A stretch of DNA of 64,000 nt from Blautia caecimuris (GCF_024622975.1 NZ_JANJZT010000014.1:1-64000); one strand, 5' to 3'. Positions 27,581 to 36,461 are shown, counted from the first letter of the stretch. The notes: generated by a model not told the origin, from the letters alone. Program-made: numbers and translations.

Positions 27581-27809
27581 AGCGCTGCTGCCATAGGGTG
27601 TAAGGAAACAGGCTGTATGAACAGTAATCTGAACAAGAGGATGCGCAGCGCTGCTGCCATAGTGTGTAAGAAAACAGGCTGTATGAACAGTAATCTGAAC
27701 AAGAGGATGCGCAGCGCTGCTGCCATAGGGTGTAAGGAAACAGGCTGTATGAACAGTAATCTGAACAAGAGGATGCGTAGTGCTGCTGTCATAAGATGTA
27801 AGGAAACAG
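27581..27809 (+). repeat. 66-bp tandem repeat, about 3.4 copies
   Basis: Units start at 27581, 27647, 27713 and 27779 (the last partial, ~31 bp) and differ by only a few bases. The period is 22 codons, so frames stay open on both strands. One plus frame from 27617 would encode repeats beginning MNSNLNKRMRSAAAI and end at 27880, overlapping the next start. At the second and third unit junctions lies the palindrome GCAGCGCTGC (27645-27654, 27711-27720); the first unit lacks it. The block fills most of the 300 bases between the LysR gene and the reductase operon. No promoter is clear in it. Confidence 0.9.
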
Positions 27810-27876
27810 AACAGTACCGGCACCAGAGAGTGCAGACAGAAAAAATACCCGGCAGAAAAAAGGAAGGAGATACGAA

Positions 27877-29031
27877 ATGATTCAGTTACCGGAAAATTTT
27901 GAAACCTATGCGGAGGCCAGAAAAGCAGGATTTCTTCGTATGAAACAGTTAAAGGAGTCAGGAAGAAAAGTGGTTGGTATTTTTTGCTCCTTTGTACCTA
28001 CAGAGCTGATCGAGGCTGCAGGGGGAACAGCAGCGCCTCTGTGCGCAACAAGTGAGGAACCCATATCGGCAGCAGAGGCAGATCTGCCTAAAAATCTCTG
28101 CCCTCTTATTAAGGCAAGCTATGGATTTGCTCTCACAGATACCTGTCCTTATTTTTATTTCTCGGATTTTATTGTGGGAGAAACCACCTGTGACGGAAAG
28201 AAAAAAATGTTTGAGCTGATGGACAATATCAAGGAAACTTATGTCATGCAGCTTCCGGCAAGAAGAGACGAGGCAGCTCTTGACGCGTGGGAAAAAGAGG
28301 TGGTTCGTTTCTGGAAAAAGCTGGAGGATTTTTACGGGATCACCATTACAGAGGAGGATGTAAAAAAAGCCATTCGCCTGAAAAACCGGGAACGTGAGGT
28401 GATGCTTCGTTTTCTGGAGCTTGGTAAATTAAACCCGGCGCCGATTTCCGGTTATGAAATGGGAACAAGACTGGACGGTCTTGGCTTTAATCCGGATATT
28501 GAGGAACGCTGCAGGATTATTGAGGCAAGAACAGAGGAGGTTATAAAAGACTGGGAAGAAAACTACAGAGGCAAATTATCAAAACGTCCGAGGATTCTGA
28601 TTACCGGCTGTCCTAACAGTGGAATCCGTGAAAAAACAATTAAAGTGATCGAAGAGCTGGGAGCGGACGTAGTGGCGTTTGACTGCTGCAACGGTACCCG
28701 TGAAAAAGTGGAGAAGGTAGATGAAACGCTTCCGGCTGCAAGAGCTCTTGCAAAAAAATACCTGAATATTAACTGTTCTGTTATGAGTCCAAATGAAACC
28801 CGTATGGATTATATCAGCAATATGATCGACGAGTATCAGGTAGACGGTGTTCTGGAGCTGATCCTCTGTGCCTGCCATACCTACTCCATTGAGGCGTACA
28901 ATGTAAAGAAAACAGCAATGGCAAAAAATGTTCCTTATCTGATGATTGAAACAGATTACTCCAAAGCAGACAGCGGACAGATCAATACCCGTCTGGAGGC
29001 ATTTCTGGAAACAATCAGTCAGTTTAAATAA
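27877..29031 (+). CDS. Double-cubane-type anaerobic reductase (2-hydroxyacyl-CoA dehydratase family, YjiM-like)
   Basis: A 384-residue cytosolic iron-sulfur enzyme of the HgdB/BcrC/YjiM family. Conserved cysteines occur in IFCSFVPTELIEAAGG (~37), KNLCPLIKASYG (~78), DTCPYFYFSD (~91), ETTCDGKKKM (~107) and a late LILCACHTYS. YjiM-like members include double-cubane-cluster proteins that accept electrons from an ATP-driven activator; the natural substrate is not known. It is a single subunit of about 384 aa, not the two-subunit amino-acid dehydratase. GAAGGAG lies before the ATG. It is the first gene of a five-gene operon that includes its activator. Confidence 0.85.
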   Translation: MIQLPENFETYAEARKAGFLRMKQLKESGRKVVGIFCSFVPTELIEAAGGTAAPLCATSEEPISAAEADLPKNLCPLIKASYGFALTDTCPYFYFSDFIVGETTCDGKKKMFELMDNIKETYVMQLPARRDEAALDAWEKEVVRFWKKLEDFYGITITEEDVKKAIRLKNREREVMLRFLELGKLNPAPISGYEMGTRLDGLGFNPDIEERCRIIEARTEEVIKDWEENYRGKLSKRPRILITGCPNSGIREKTIKVIEELGADVVAFDCCNGTREKVEKVDETLPAARALAKKYLNINCSVMSPNETRMDYISNMIDEYQVDGVLELILCACHTYSIEAYNVKKTAMAKNVPYLMIETDYSKADSGQINTRLEAFLETISQFK

Positions 29032-29061
29032 AACCAGAAGAAGAGAAAGGTGGATATAGTT

Positions 29062-29679
29062 ATGAAAAAAACAGTAGACGCAATGGGAGATGCCTGTCCG
29101 ATCCCTGTAGTAAAAACAAAAAAGGTTATAGAAGAGCTGAAAGCACAGGGAGGCACAGTAGAAACCTTTGTAGACAATGAGATTGCAGTTCAGAATCTCA
29201 CAAAGCTGGGAAAGAGCAGCGGTTATTCTGTTCTTTCTGAAAAGCTGGAAGAAAAAAAATTCCGTGTTGAAATCCAGGTAACGGCAGGAGAAGCAGCGCA
29301 GATGCAGGAGCAGGAGCCTTCCTGCATTCCGGATATGAGACGCAGGAACACGGTAGTGGTAATTTCCTCCCAGTGTATGGGAGAGGGCGATCCGGAGCTT
29401 GGAACAGCACTGATGAAAAGCTATATTTACGCACTTTCTCAGCAGGATCAGCTTCCCTCTACCATACTGTTTTATAACAGCGGGGTGAAGCTGGCCTGCC
29501 AGGATGCGCCCACACTGGAGGATCTGAAGAGTCTGGAGGCTCAGGGAGTGGAAATCCTTGCCTGCGGAACCTGCCTGAATTTTTACGGACTGTCAGAAAA
29601 GCTTCAGGCAGGAAGTGTGACAAATATGTATGTGATCGCAGAAAAAATGAGCCAGGCATCCCTGATCATCAAGCCATGA
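29062..29679 (+). CDS. yedF: Sulfurtransferase-like selenium metabolism protein YedF
   Basis: A 205-residue two-domain protein. The N-terminal TusA/SirA-like domain has the cysteine motif GDACPIPVVKTKK (Cys12); the C-terminal DsrE-like domain (~95-205) contains GVEILACGTCLNFYG. TusA domains carry sulfur as a persulfide. This fusion family is recorded as associated with selenium metabolism. The ATG at 29062 has AAAGGTGG 8 bases upstream; a GTG at 29050 would add four residues. It follows the reductase by 30 bases and overlaps the DUF3343 gene by 4. Confidence 0.88.
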   Translation: MKKTVDAMGDACPIPVVKTKKVIEELKAQGGTVETFVDNEIAVQNLTKLGKSSGYSVLSEKLEEKKFRVEIQVTAGEAAQMQEQEPSCIPDMRRRNTVVVISSQCMGEGDPELGTALMKSYIYALSQQDQLPSTILFYNSGVKLACQDAPTLEDLKSLEAQGVEILACGTCLNFYGLSEKLQAGSVTNMYVIAEKMSQASLIIKP

Positions 29680-29915
29680 TAAGAGAAAGAAAGCCCTGTG
29701 TGGTACTGACTTTTTCCACTACAACAGCAGCCATGTCCATGGAAAAAAGGTGCGGTGAGCATAAGATACCCGGACGGCTGATCCCGGTTCCAAGAGAGAT
29801 CACAGCAGGCTGCGGCCTTGCCTGGAAAATGCCGGAAGAGGATTATGAAAAATATAAGGACGAGGTGGAAAGTCTGAACATTACAGTGGAGCAGAAGGTT
29901 TGGCTGAAATTATAA
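29676..29915 (+). CDS. DUF3343 family protein (putative Se/S carrier)
   Basis: A 79-residue protein with the DUF3343 pattern: a TFSTTTAAMSMEK start region, then RLIPVPREITAGCGLAW with a conserved GCG cysteine. The family commonly accompanies yedF and cysteine desulfurase genes and is suspected to carry sulfur or selenium, which is unproven. The start overlaps the yedF stop by four bases (ATGA), implying coupled expression. Confidence 0.82.
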   Translation: MIRERKPCVVLTFSTTTAAMSMEKRCGEHKIPGRLIPVPREITAGCGLAWKMPEEDYEKYKDEVESLNITVEQKVWLKL

Positions 29916-29935
29916 AAATAAGGAAATAGGCGATC

Positions 29936-30700
29936 ATGGAATATATTGGAATAGACATTGGTTCTACCTGTGCCAAGGTTGCTGTTCTGGATGAAGATGA
30001 GAACATCCTTCATCAGTCTGTGCAGCCTACCGGATGGAGCAGCGTGGATACTGCAGAGATCATTAAAAATATGCTTCTGGAAAAGGGGATTTGTCCTGAA
30101 ACCGGAAAAGTTGTGGCTACCGGCTATGGAAGGGTATCTGTGCCCTATGCGGACAAAACCGTAACTGAGATTACCTGCCATGCCAGAGGTGCAGTATGGC
30201 TTCATAAGAAAAAAGACATGACAGTCATTGACATCGGAGGACAGGATACCAAGATCATTATTCTGGAAAACGGTATGGTGAAGGATTTTGCCATGAATGA
30301 TAAATGCTCTGCCGGAACAGGGCGTTTTCTGGAGGTCATGGCAAATACCATGGCTGTGAGACCAGATGCTCTCTGTGAGCTGGCACGAAAGGGAAAGAAG
30401 GTAAAAATCAGCTCCATGTGCACGGTTTTTGCAGAATCTGAGGTAATCAGCCTGATCGGACAGGGTGAAAAAAAGGAAAATATTGCTTTTGCAGTGGTAA
30501 ATTCAATTGCAGATAAGGTAGCGGCTCAGTGCAGCAAGATGAATGTGGGAACCGGAGAAGTATTTCTTACCGGAGGCTTATGTGAATGTGGCTATCTTCA
30601 GGAAATTCTGGAACAGAAGCTTGGCTCTCCCGTGCTTACGGGACCAGAATGCCGATACGCAGGAGCCATCGGGGCTGCGCTTTGCAGCAGAAATATATAA
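29936..30700 (+). CDS. ATP-dependent activator (acyl-CoA dehydratase activase, YjiL-like)
   Basis: A 254-residue ASKHA-fold iron-sulfur ATPase. Phosphate loops appear as YIGIDIGSTCAKVAVLD (3-19) and VIDIGGQDTK (~97-106). Two cysteines that bridge one 4Fe-4S cluster between subunits of the homodimer are in NDKCSAGTGRFLE (~124) and SSMCTVFAESEV (~162). Such activators use ATP hydrolysis to push a low-potential electron to the partner reductase. It completes the reductase/activator pair with the gene at 27877. Confidence 0.9.
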   Translation: MEYIGIDIGSTCAKVAVLDEDENILHQSVQPTGWSSVDTAEIIKNMLLEKGICPETGKVVATGYGRVSVPYADKTVTEITCHARGAVWLHKKKDMTVIDIGGQDTKIIILENGMVKDFAMNDKCSAGTGRFLEVMANTMAVRPDALCELARKGKKVKISSMCTVFAESEVISLIGQGEKKENIAFAVVNSIADKVAAQCSKMNVGTGEVFLTGGLCECGYLQEILEQKLGSPVLTGPECRYAGAIGAALCSRNI

Positions 30701-30717
30701 AACAGAGGAGAAGCGTT

Positions 30718-31851
30718 ATGATTTATTTTGATAATGCAGCCACCACCATGCATAAACCGGAAACAGTGATTCATGCAGTGGCGCAGGCTTTAAATTCTCT
30801 GGGAAATGCAGGAAGGGGCGCCCATGAGGCGTCCCTTGATGCTTCCCGGAATATTTATGGAGTCAGAGAACGGATTGCAGATTTTTTTCACGGAGAGGAC
30901 CCGTCGCGGATTGCCTTTACATCAAATTCTACAGAGAGCCTGAATACTGCAGTGAAAGGAATCCTGAAGCCGGGAGACCATGTGGTTACTACGGTTCTGG
31001 AGCATAATTCTGTGCTTCGTCCTCTTTACGAAATGGAAGAAAAAAGAGTGGAAGTGACAATCCTTCCCTGTGATGAGTATGGAATGGTTTATCCGGAGGA
31101 TTTTACCCGTGCGATTCGTCCAAATACAAAGGCATTTATCTGTACACATGGATCAAATTTAACAGGAAATGTGCTGGATGTTCAAAGCATTGGTGCAGCA
31201 GCCAGGGAGAGGGGGATTCTTTCTGTGGTGGATGCCTCACAGACTGCCGGAGTATTTGATATTGATGTTCAGAAGATGAATATTGATATTCTCTGCTTTA
31301 CCGGACACAAAGGACTTCTGGGCCCTCAGGGAACAGGCGGCATGTATGTGAGAGCAGGGGTGAATGTCCGTCCGCTGAAATCCGGCGGAAGCGGAATAAA
31401 GACCTTTGAGAAAAAACACCCTTCACAAATGCCAACTGCTCTGGAAGCAGGAACCCTGAACGGACATGGTCTGGCAGGTCTTGGGGCTGCTGTGGATTAT
31501 CTGAACCGGCAGGGGCTTTCCTTTATCCGTGCAAAAGAGCAGGCGCTGATGAAAAAGTTTTATCTGGGAGTGCGGGATATTCCGGGAGTGAAGGTTTATG
31601 GGGATTTCCGTACCATGGACCGTTGCGCCATAGTAACTTTGAATATCAGAGATTACGATTCCGGCGAAGTGGGCGACGCCCTGTATATGGATTATGGCAT
31701 TGCCACAAGAACAGGGGCTCACTGTGCGCCGCTGATGCACCAGGCGCTGGGAACCACAGAGCAGGGAGCGGTACGCTTCAGCTTCAGCCATTTTAATACA
31801 GAAGAAGAGATACAGAGAGGGATAGAAGCAGTCAGGGAACTGGCGGAGTAG
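30718..31851 (+). CDS. Cysteine desulfurase-like class V aminotransferase
   Basis: A 377-residue PLP enzyme beginning MIYFDNAATTMHKPE. The PLP lysine is in CFTGHKGLLGPQGTGG (~198-208), and a candidate catalytic Cys lies in TRTGAHCAPLMHQALGT (~342). The short Cys loop and overall form match the SufS/CsdB-like subgroup often found next to yedF (the EF2568 type), rather than the housekeeping NifS at 21940. It probably supplies sulfur or selenium to the YedF/DUF3343 pair. GAGGAG lies upstream. It is the last gene of the operon, with a strong hairpin over its stop. Confidence 0.85.
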   Translation: MIYFDNAATTMHKPETVIHAVAQALNSLGNAGRGAHEASLDASRNIYGVRERIADFFHGEDPSRIAFTSNSTESLNTAVKGILKPGDHVVTTVLEHNSVLRPLYEMEEKRVEVTILPCDEYGMVYPEDFTRAIRPNTKAFICTHGSNLTGNVLDVQSIGAAARERGILSVVDASQTAGVFDIDVQKMNIDILCFTGHKGLLGPQGTGGMYVRAGVNVRPLKSGGSGIKTFEKKHPSQMPTALEAGTLNGHGLAGLGAAVDYLNRQGLSFIRAKEQALMKKFYLGVRDIPGVKVYGDFRTMDRCAIVTLNIRDYDSGEVGDALYMDYGIATRTGAHCAPLMHQALGTTEQGAVRFSFSHFNTEEEIQRGIEAVRELAE

Positions 31852-31870
31852 GATTTCCGCCAGTTCCCTG
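31833..31870. terminator. Perfect 15-bp stem-loop across the desulfurase stop codon
   Basis: CAGGGAACTGGCGGA pairs perfectly with TCCGCCAGTTCCCTG around an 8-base loop that contains part of the stop. It sits between convergent genes and could end both transcripts. The T-run lies about 15 bases further on the plus strand. Confidence 0.7.
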
Positions 31871-31884
31871 CTAATATAACCTGA

Positions 31885-34086
31885 TTATTTTTTTCTGCAA
31901 AGCCAGAAACAGCCGAAGGCAGGAATCTGAACGCCTTTGGCTTCCATTTCACGTCCGGAGATCAGGTCTGTGTATATGCCGTCTTCTTCGTTGATCCATG
32001 CAACTTTATCGTATTCACTGAAGTTATAAATTCCAATGAATTTCTCTTCTTCATTTTCACGTACAAGAGCCAGGATAGAAGAATCCCAGGTATCAATCGT
32101 ATGAAGAGAAGCATCGCTGTTAAAGACAGAATGAACTTTTCTGAGTTTTTCCAGATGGTCAAGTGCAGGAAACAGTTTCCCCTGTACTGTCTCTGGTCTG
32201 CGGCGGTTTTCGGCAAGATCCCATCGGAAGTCGCCTCTGTGGAGATAGCGGGAATCAGCGGCCTTTTCAGGATTCTCATGGTAGGAATAATCGTTCAGCT
32301 GGCCGATTTCGTCACCGCTGTAAATAACCGGGATGCCTGACTGAGAAAGCATAAAGGCATGGAGCGTGATATCATAACGGATTCCTCTGTTTACCCCTTC
32401 TTCGTTTCCTTCAAAGCCAAAGCGTTCAATACCACACAGGGAAGCAGTTGTTCCACACAGACGGGCATCTCCCAGCCGGGGATCATCATTGTACAGTTCT
32501 CCTCGTGCAAAAGAATCCGGATAGCTTCCTGTCAGGAAGGCATTCAGGTATTTTTTGTGAGGAATTTCCTGGATACCGAAGTTACTCAGGAAATCGTAAT
32601 CCAGGCCCCAGCCGATGTCGTCATGACAGCGGAGGTAATTCTGAAATACATAATCCCGCGGCAGATCAGCAACAAGATCAAGCTGACGGCGCAAAAGAGA
32701 GACATCCCGTGTTGCAACTGTATGCCAGGTAGTTGCCATGGTTGTTACATTATAAAGAAGATGACATTCCGGTTTTTCAACAGTTCCAAAATAAGGTACT
32801 ACTTTTTCAGGAGACATAACAACCTCTCCAAGAAGAAGCACACCCGGGCACACGATCTCGCAGATCATACGCATAATACGGACAATAGTATGTACCTGAG
32901 GAAGATTTCGGCAGTTTGTTCCCAGCTGTTTCCAGATATAGGGAACTGCGTCAAGCCGTATAATATCAACTCCCTGATTGGCAAGATAAAGCATGTTAAA
33001 GATCATTTCGTTAAGAACTACAGGATTTCTGTAATTCAGATCCCATTGATATGGATAAAAGGTAGTCATGACATGTTTCTGGATATCGTCCAGCCAGGTA
33101 AAGTTTCCAGGAGCTGTAGCAGGGAACACCTGAGGACAGGTTTTTTCATATAAGGCAGGAATATCATAGGAATCAAAGAAGAAATAACGATCCTGGTACT
33201 CTTTTTCTCCGGCGCGGGCACGCTTTGCCCATTCATGTTCTTCGGAGGTATGATTCATAACAAAGTCAAGACATACACTGATTCCACGCTTATGGCATTG
33301 GGAAGTCAGGTGAGAAAATTCTTCCATGGTTCCAAGCTCTTTCCGGACAGTACGGAAATCAGAAACAGCATATCCGCCGTCACTGCGGCCTTCAGGAGAT
33401 GCAAGAAGCGGCATCAGATGAAGATAGTTGACATTACATTCCTGTACATAATCAAGCTTGCTTTCCAGACCTTTCAGTGTTTTTGCAAAGGAGCTTACAT
33501 ACATCATCATGCCTGTAAGATCATTGCGTTTATACCAAAGAGAATCTTTTTCACGGGAAAGATCAGAAGCCTTTAATTCAGTATTTCTTGTATCATAAAA
33601 TGTTTTCAGGCCATCAAGAAGCTGAGAAAGATGTTCCATAACAAGAGGATCATCCTGATAAAGCTCGCAGTACAGCCATTTCAGCTCATCCATGTGATGA
33701 TTCAGACGGGTCTGATATATAGCTTCATCCTTTTCCACCGCAGATATTTTCACAGGCTCGGTTTTGGAGGTTTCAACCTTAATGGGCTCGGTCCTTTTTG
33801 TCTCGACTTTCACAGGCTCGATTTTAGAGGTTTCAACCTTAATGGGCTCGGTCTTTTTTGTCCCGACTTTTGCAGGCTCGGTTTTAGAGGTTTCAACCTT
33901 AACAGGTTCAGTCTTTTTTGTCCCGACTTTTACAGGCTCGGTTTTGGAGGTTTCGACCTTAACAGGTTCTGTCTTTTCGGTTTCGATTTTTAAGGTGCTG
34001 GTCTGCGGAGCGTTGGAAGTGGATTTTATGCGCTCTGCCTCAGCCCTTGCAGCAGTTTTCTTTTTCTGGAGTCTTTTCTTTGCCAT
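31885..34086 (-). CDS. Amylosucrase-like GH13 glycoside hydrolase with N-terminal decapeptide repeats
   Basis: A 733-residue enzyme. Residues ~35-114 are eight Lys/Thr/Glu/Pro-rich decapeptides (ETSKTEPVKV type). The rest aligns by eye with amylosucrase: LHLMPLLASPEGRSDGGYAVSD, FVMNHTSEEHEWA, the nucleophile in DIIRLDAVPYIWKQLG, the acid in LLLGEVV, and RCHDDIGW. Amylosucrases build alpha-glucan from sucrose; close relatives only hydrolyse sucrose or maltooligosaccharides, and specificity cannot be decided here. No signal peptide is present, so it is intracellular. The ATG at 34086 has AAAGGAG 7 bases upstream. Confidence 0.8.
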   Translation of the reverse strand: MAKKRLQKKKTAARAEAERIKSTSNAPQTSTLKIETEKTEPVKVETSKTEPVKVGTKKTEPVKVETSKTEPAKVGTKKTEPIKVETSKIEPVKVETKRTEPIKVETSKTEPVKISAVEKDEAIYQTRLNHHMDELKWLYCELYQDDPLVMEHLSQLLDGLKTFYDTRNTELKASDLSREKDSLWYKRNDLTGMMMYVSSFAKTLKGLESKLDYVQECNVNYLHLMPLLASPEGRSDGGYAVSDFRTVRKELGTMEEFSHLTSQCHKRGISVCLDFVMNHTSEEHEWAKRARAGEKEYQDRYFFFDSYDIPALYEKTCPQVFPATAPGNFTWLDDIQKHVMTTFYPYQWDLNYRNPVVLNEMIFNMLYLANQGVDIIRLDAVPYIWKQLGTNCRNLPQVHTIVRIMRMICEIVCPGVLLLGEVVMSPEKVVPYFGTVEKPECHLLYNVTTMATTWHTVATRDVSLLRRQLDLVADLPRDYVFQNYLRCHDDIGWGLDYDFLSNFGIQEIPHKKYLNAFLTGSYPDSFARGELYNDDPRLGDARLCGTTASLCGIERFGFEGNEEGVNRGIRYDITLHAFMLSQSGIPVIYSGDEIGQLNDYSYHENPEKAADSRYLHRGDFRWDLAENRRRPETVQGKLFPALDHLEKLRKVHSVFNSDASLHTIDTWDSSILALVRENEEEKFIGIYNFSEYDKVAWINEEDGIYTDLISGREMEAKGVQIPAFGCFWLCRKK
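33745..33984 (-). repeat. Eight 30-bp in-frame repeats encoding Lys/Glu/Pro decapeptides
   Basis: The coding strand repeats a 30-base unit eight times without interruption. Units alternate between ETSKTEPVKV and GTKKTEPVKV types. The composition (K, T, E, P, V) predicts a disordered, extended linker. Copy number may vary between strains. Confidence 0.9.
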
Positions 34087-34242
34087 ATTCATTCTCCTTT
34101 GCTTATCATTCAGAATCAGCATTGTGTTCCGTAAATAAAAGAATAGAATTTCGCTGATTTTCCGGTACTTCCGGTACAATTAATGGTTATAAAATGTAAT
34201 TTCCCACCCGTTTTGAGATATTGTCTGACAGGTTTTATAGTA

Positions 34243-34271
34243 ATCTTACAGGGGGAGCAGAAAAATGTCAA
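34243..34271 (-). promoter_or_regulatory. Promoter of the amylosucrase-like gene (minus strand)
   Basis: On the minus strand TTGACA (34266-34271) and TAAGAT (34243-34248) have 17-base spacing, giving a leader of about 150 bases. In the 315-base gap 34087-34401 this promoter and the hairpin at 34345-34391 are the only features seen. Confidence 0.65.
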
Positions 34272-34344
34272 GTATGCACAGTGGAGGTATAATGGCAGCA
34301 AAAATTCGTATTATAGCAGAAAGACTTCCTTATTTTACAATCAT

Positions 34345-34391
34345 CTGTCAGAATTTCCGGATTTAAAATATACTGCCGGAAAATCTGACAG
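34345..34391. terminator. 16-bp stem-loop downstream of the PHP phosphatase gene
   Basis: CTGTCAGAATTTCCGG at 34345-34360 pairs with CCGGAAAATCTGACAG at 34376-34391 with a single mismatch and a 15-base loop. It is a likely terminator for the minus-strand phosphatase; the better T-run lies on the plus-strand side. Confidence 0.6.
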
Positions 34392-34401
34392 GTTGATTTT
34401 T

Positions 34402-35223
34402 TCAGGAGAGTCTGATAAATTCCGGTTTTCTGTTTTTGAATACAGTATAATACCGGAAGCCGCAGTCACTGAGAACCTTTGCCGCTTTATCAAAGGCAAA
34501 AGATATTTTTTCCGGAGAGTGGGCGTCTGCTCCCACAGTAATGATCTCGCCGCCAAGCTCGCGGTAACGGCGGATCACAGCAGTGCAGGGATTGGGCTCT
34601 CCAAGTCCATAATGATAACCGCCTGTATTCAGTTCGATTCCGATATTTTTACGGACCAGTGTGCGAAGTATTTCGTCCAGAATATCCTGATATCGTTCAT
34701 AACTGTAGTAAAGATTCTTGTTTGGCCCGTAGCGCACAATATAGTCGATATGTCCGTATACATCCATTTCTGAGAATACATCCAGATTTTCCAGGATTGA
34801 CTCAAAATATTCCATGTAGCCCTGGGATTCCTCACGGCCTTTAAAATATTCACCGTAATAGGGATCGGAGCCGTGAATTACATGGGAGGAGCCGATTACA
34901 AAATCAAAGGGATACAGCTTCAGATGATTTTTTAAATTTTCTTTCAGATGAGGCTGAAGCCCGTATTCAATACCGAAATTTATCATGATGCTGTCTTTAT
35001 ATTTTTCTCGCAGAAAAGACAGTCTGCGTGCATATGCGTCAAGATCCAGATGAAAAATCTGCTGATCCGGAGTAGGCGGGTAGTCCGGGTCCAGATGTTC
35101 GGTAAAACAGACTCCTTCAAGCCCCCGTGATATAGCGCCTTTGATCATATTTTCCATGTCTGTGTCAGAATCTGCAGAAAAAGAAGAGTGCATATGACAG
35201 TCCCATAAAATGCTGTTTTTCAT
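34402..35223 (-). CDS. PHP-domain histidinol-phosphatase (HisJ family)
   Basis: A 273-residue metal-dependent phosphatase. PHP motifs are visible: DCHMHSSFSADSD (9-21), CFTEHLDPDYP (~41-51), GIEYG (~82-86), a VIGSSHVIH block (~110) and TVGADAHSPEKI near the end. HisJ-type enzymes hydrolyse histidinol phosphate in histidine synthesis, but no his genes are nearby, so the assignment to that reaction rests on family similarity. It is monocistronic, with a hairpin downstream. Confidence 0.8.
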   Translation of the reverse strand: MKNSILWDCHMHSSFSADSDTDMENMIKGAISRGLEGVCFTEHLDPDYPPTPDQQIFHLDLDAYARRLSFLREKYKDSIMINFGIEYGLQPHLKENLKNHLKLYPFDFVIGSSHVIHGSDPYYGEYFKGREESQGYMEYFESILENLDVFSEMDVYGHIDYIVRYGPNKNLYYSYERYQDILDEILRTLVRKNIGIELNTGGYHYGLGEPNPCTAVIRRYRELGGEIITVGADAHSPEKISFAFDKAAKVLSDCGFRYYTVFKNRKPEFIRLS

Positions 35224-35304
35224 AGAAACCCTCCGTTATGTATGTTATAAGCCGATTATAGCACAGAGATTTACTTTTTTTGTAATGTTTTTTCCAAAAT
35301 AGTC

Positions 35305-35333
35305 TTGAATTTTTGTATGAGATTCGATACAAT
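35305..35333 (+). promoter_or_regulatory. Promoter of gap
   Basis: TTGAAT at 35305-35310 and TACAAT at 35328-35333 have 17-base spacing, about 75 bases upstream of gap. Confidence 0.65.
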
Positions 35334-35408
35334 ATGTTCAGGTTGACGTTTCTTTAACAATAGAGGGAGCGCCATAATCAACCATTTAATTCATAGGAGG
35401 AATTTATC

Positions 35409-36428
35409 ATGGCAGTAAAAGTTGCAATTAATGGATTTGGCCGTATCGGTCGTCTGGCTTTCCGTCAGATGTTTGGAGCAGAAGGATTTGAAATCGTTGC
35501 TATCAACGACCTTACTTCTCCGAAAATGCTGGCTCACTTATTAAAATATGACTCTACACAGGGCAGATATGAACTGTGTGACAAAGTAGAGGCTGGAGAA
35601 GACTCTATCACAGTTGACGGAAAAGAAATCAAAATCTACGCAAAAGCTAACGCTGCAGAGCTTCCTTGGGGAGAGATCGGTGTAGACGTTGTTCTTGAGT
35701 GTACAGGATTCTACACATCCAAGGACAAAGCTCAGGCTCATATCGATGCAGGCGCTAAACACGTTATCATTTCCGCTCCGGCAGGAAACGACCTTAAGAC
35801 AATCGTTTACAATGTAAACCACGAAGGTCTTACAAGCGAAGACAAGATCATCTCCGCTGCATCCTGTACAACAAACTGCCTTGCTCCGATGGCAAAAGCT
35901 CTTAACGATCTTGCAGCTATCAAGACAGGTATCATGTGCACAATCCACGCTTACACAGGCGATCAGATGACACTTGACGGACCGCAGAGAAAAGGCGATC
36001 TGAGAAGATCCCGTGCAGCAGCAGTTAATATCGTTCCAAACAGCACAGGTGCTGCAAAAGCAATCGGCCTTGTTATTCCGGAACTGAACGGCAAACTTAT
36101 CGGTGCTGCTCAGCGTGTTCCGACCCCAACAGGTTCTACTACAATCCTTACAGCAGTTGTTGAAGGAAATGTAACAAAAGAGCAGATCAACGCAGCTATG
36201 AAAGCAGCTTCCAACGAGTCCTTCGGATACAACGAAGACGAGATCGTATCCAGCGATATCGTAGGAATGAAATATGGTTCTCTGTTCGATGCTACTCAGA
36301 CTATGGTTCTTCCGCTTGATAACGGAACAACTCAGGTACAGGTAGTTTCCTGGTATGACAACGAGAACTCCTACACAAGCCAGATGGTTCGTACAATCAA
36401 ACACTTTGGCAAACTTCTCGGAGCATAA
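35409..36428 (+). CDS. gap: Glyceraldehyde-3-phosphate dehydrogenase
   Basis: A 339-residue NAD-dependent glycolytic enzyme. The Rossmann motif [12 protein letters not shown] lies at 8-19, the catalytic cysteine is in [12 protein letters not shown] (~156) and the [14 protein letters not shown] motif is near 210. The length is typical. The codon choice is that of a very highly expressed gene. AGGAGG precedes the start. It heads the gap-pgk-tpiA cluster, although a hairpin follows. Confidence 0.97.
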   Translation: MAVKVAINGFGRIGRLAFRQMFGAEGFEIVAINDLTSPKMLAHLLKYDSTQGRYELCDKVEAGEDSITVDGKEIKIYAKANAAELPWGEIGVDVVLECTGFYTSKDKAQAHIDAGAKHVIISAPAGNDLKTIVYNVNHEGLTSEDKIISAASCTTNCLAPMAKALNDLAAIKTGIMCTIHAYTGDQMTLDGPQRKGDLRRSRAAAVNIVPNSTGAAKAIGLVIPELNGKLIGAAQRVPTPTGSTTILTAVVEGNVTKEQINAAMKAASNESFGYNEDEIVSSDIVGMKYGSLFDATQTMVLPLDNGTTQVQVVSWYDNENSYTSQMVRTIKHFGKLLGA

Positions 36429-36461
36429 TGTTTCATACGAAAGAATGAAATAGACTCAGTA

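Noticed and set aside
27581-27809. CRISPR array
   Set aside because: The units are directly adjacent with a constant 66-bp period and no unique spacers, and there are no cas genes.
27617-27880. 87-residue repeat-peptide frame
   Set aside because: It arises from the 66-bp repeat, whose period keeps several frames open on both strands. Kept as a repeat, with the coding option mentioned.
33631-34138. Plus-strand frames with Gly/Leu/Phe repeats
   Set aside because: They are the complement of the decapeptide repeat in the minus-strand GH13 gene.
34291-34365. 24-residue plus-strand frame with GGAGG upstream
   Set aside because: It lies across the promoter region of the minus-strand amylosucrase-like gene and the hairpin, and the peptide has no recognisable feature.
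35541-36404. Long minus-strand frames over gap, pgk and gpmI
   Set aside because: They are antisense shadows caused by the strong codon bias of the glycolytic genes; composition is rich in Cys/Ser with no ribosome sites.
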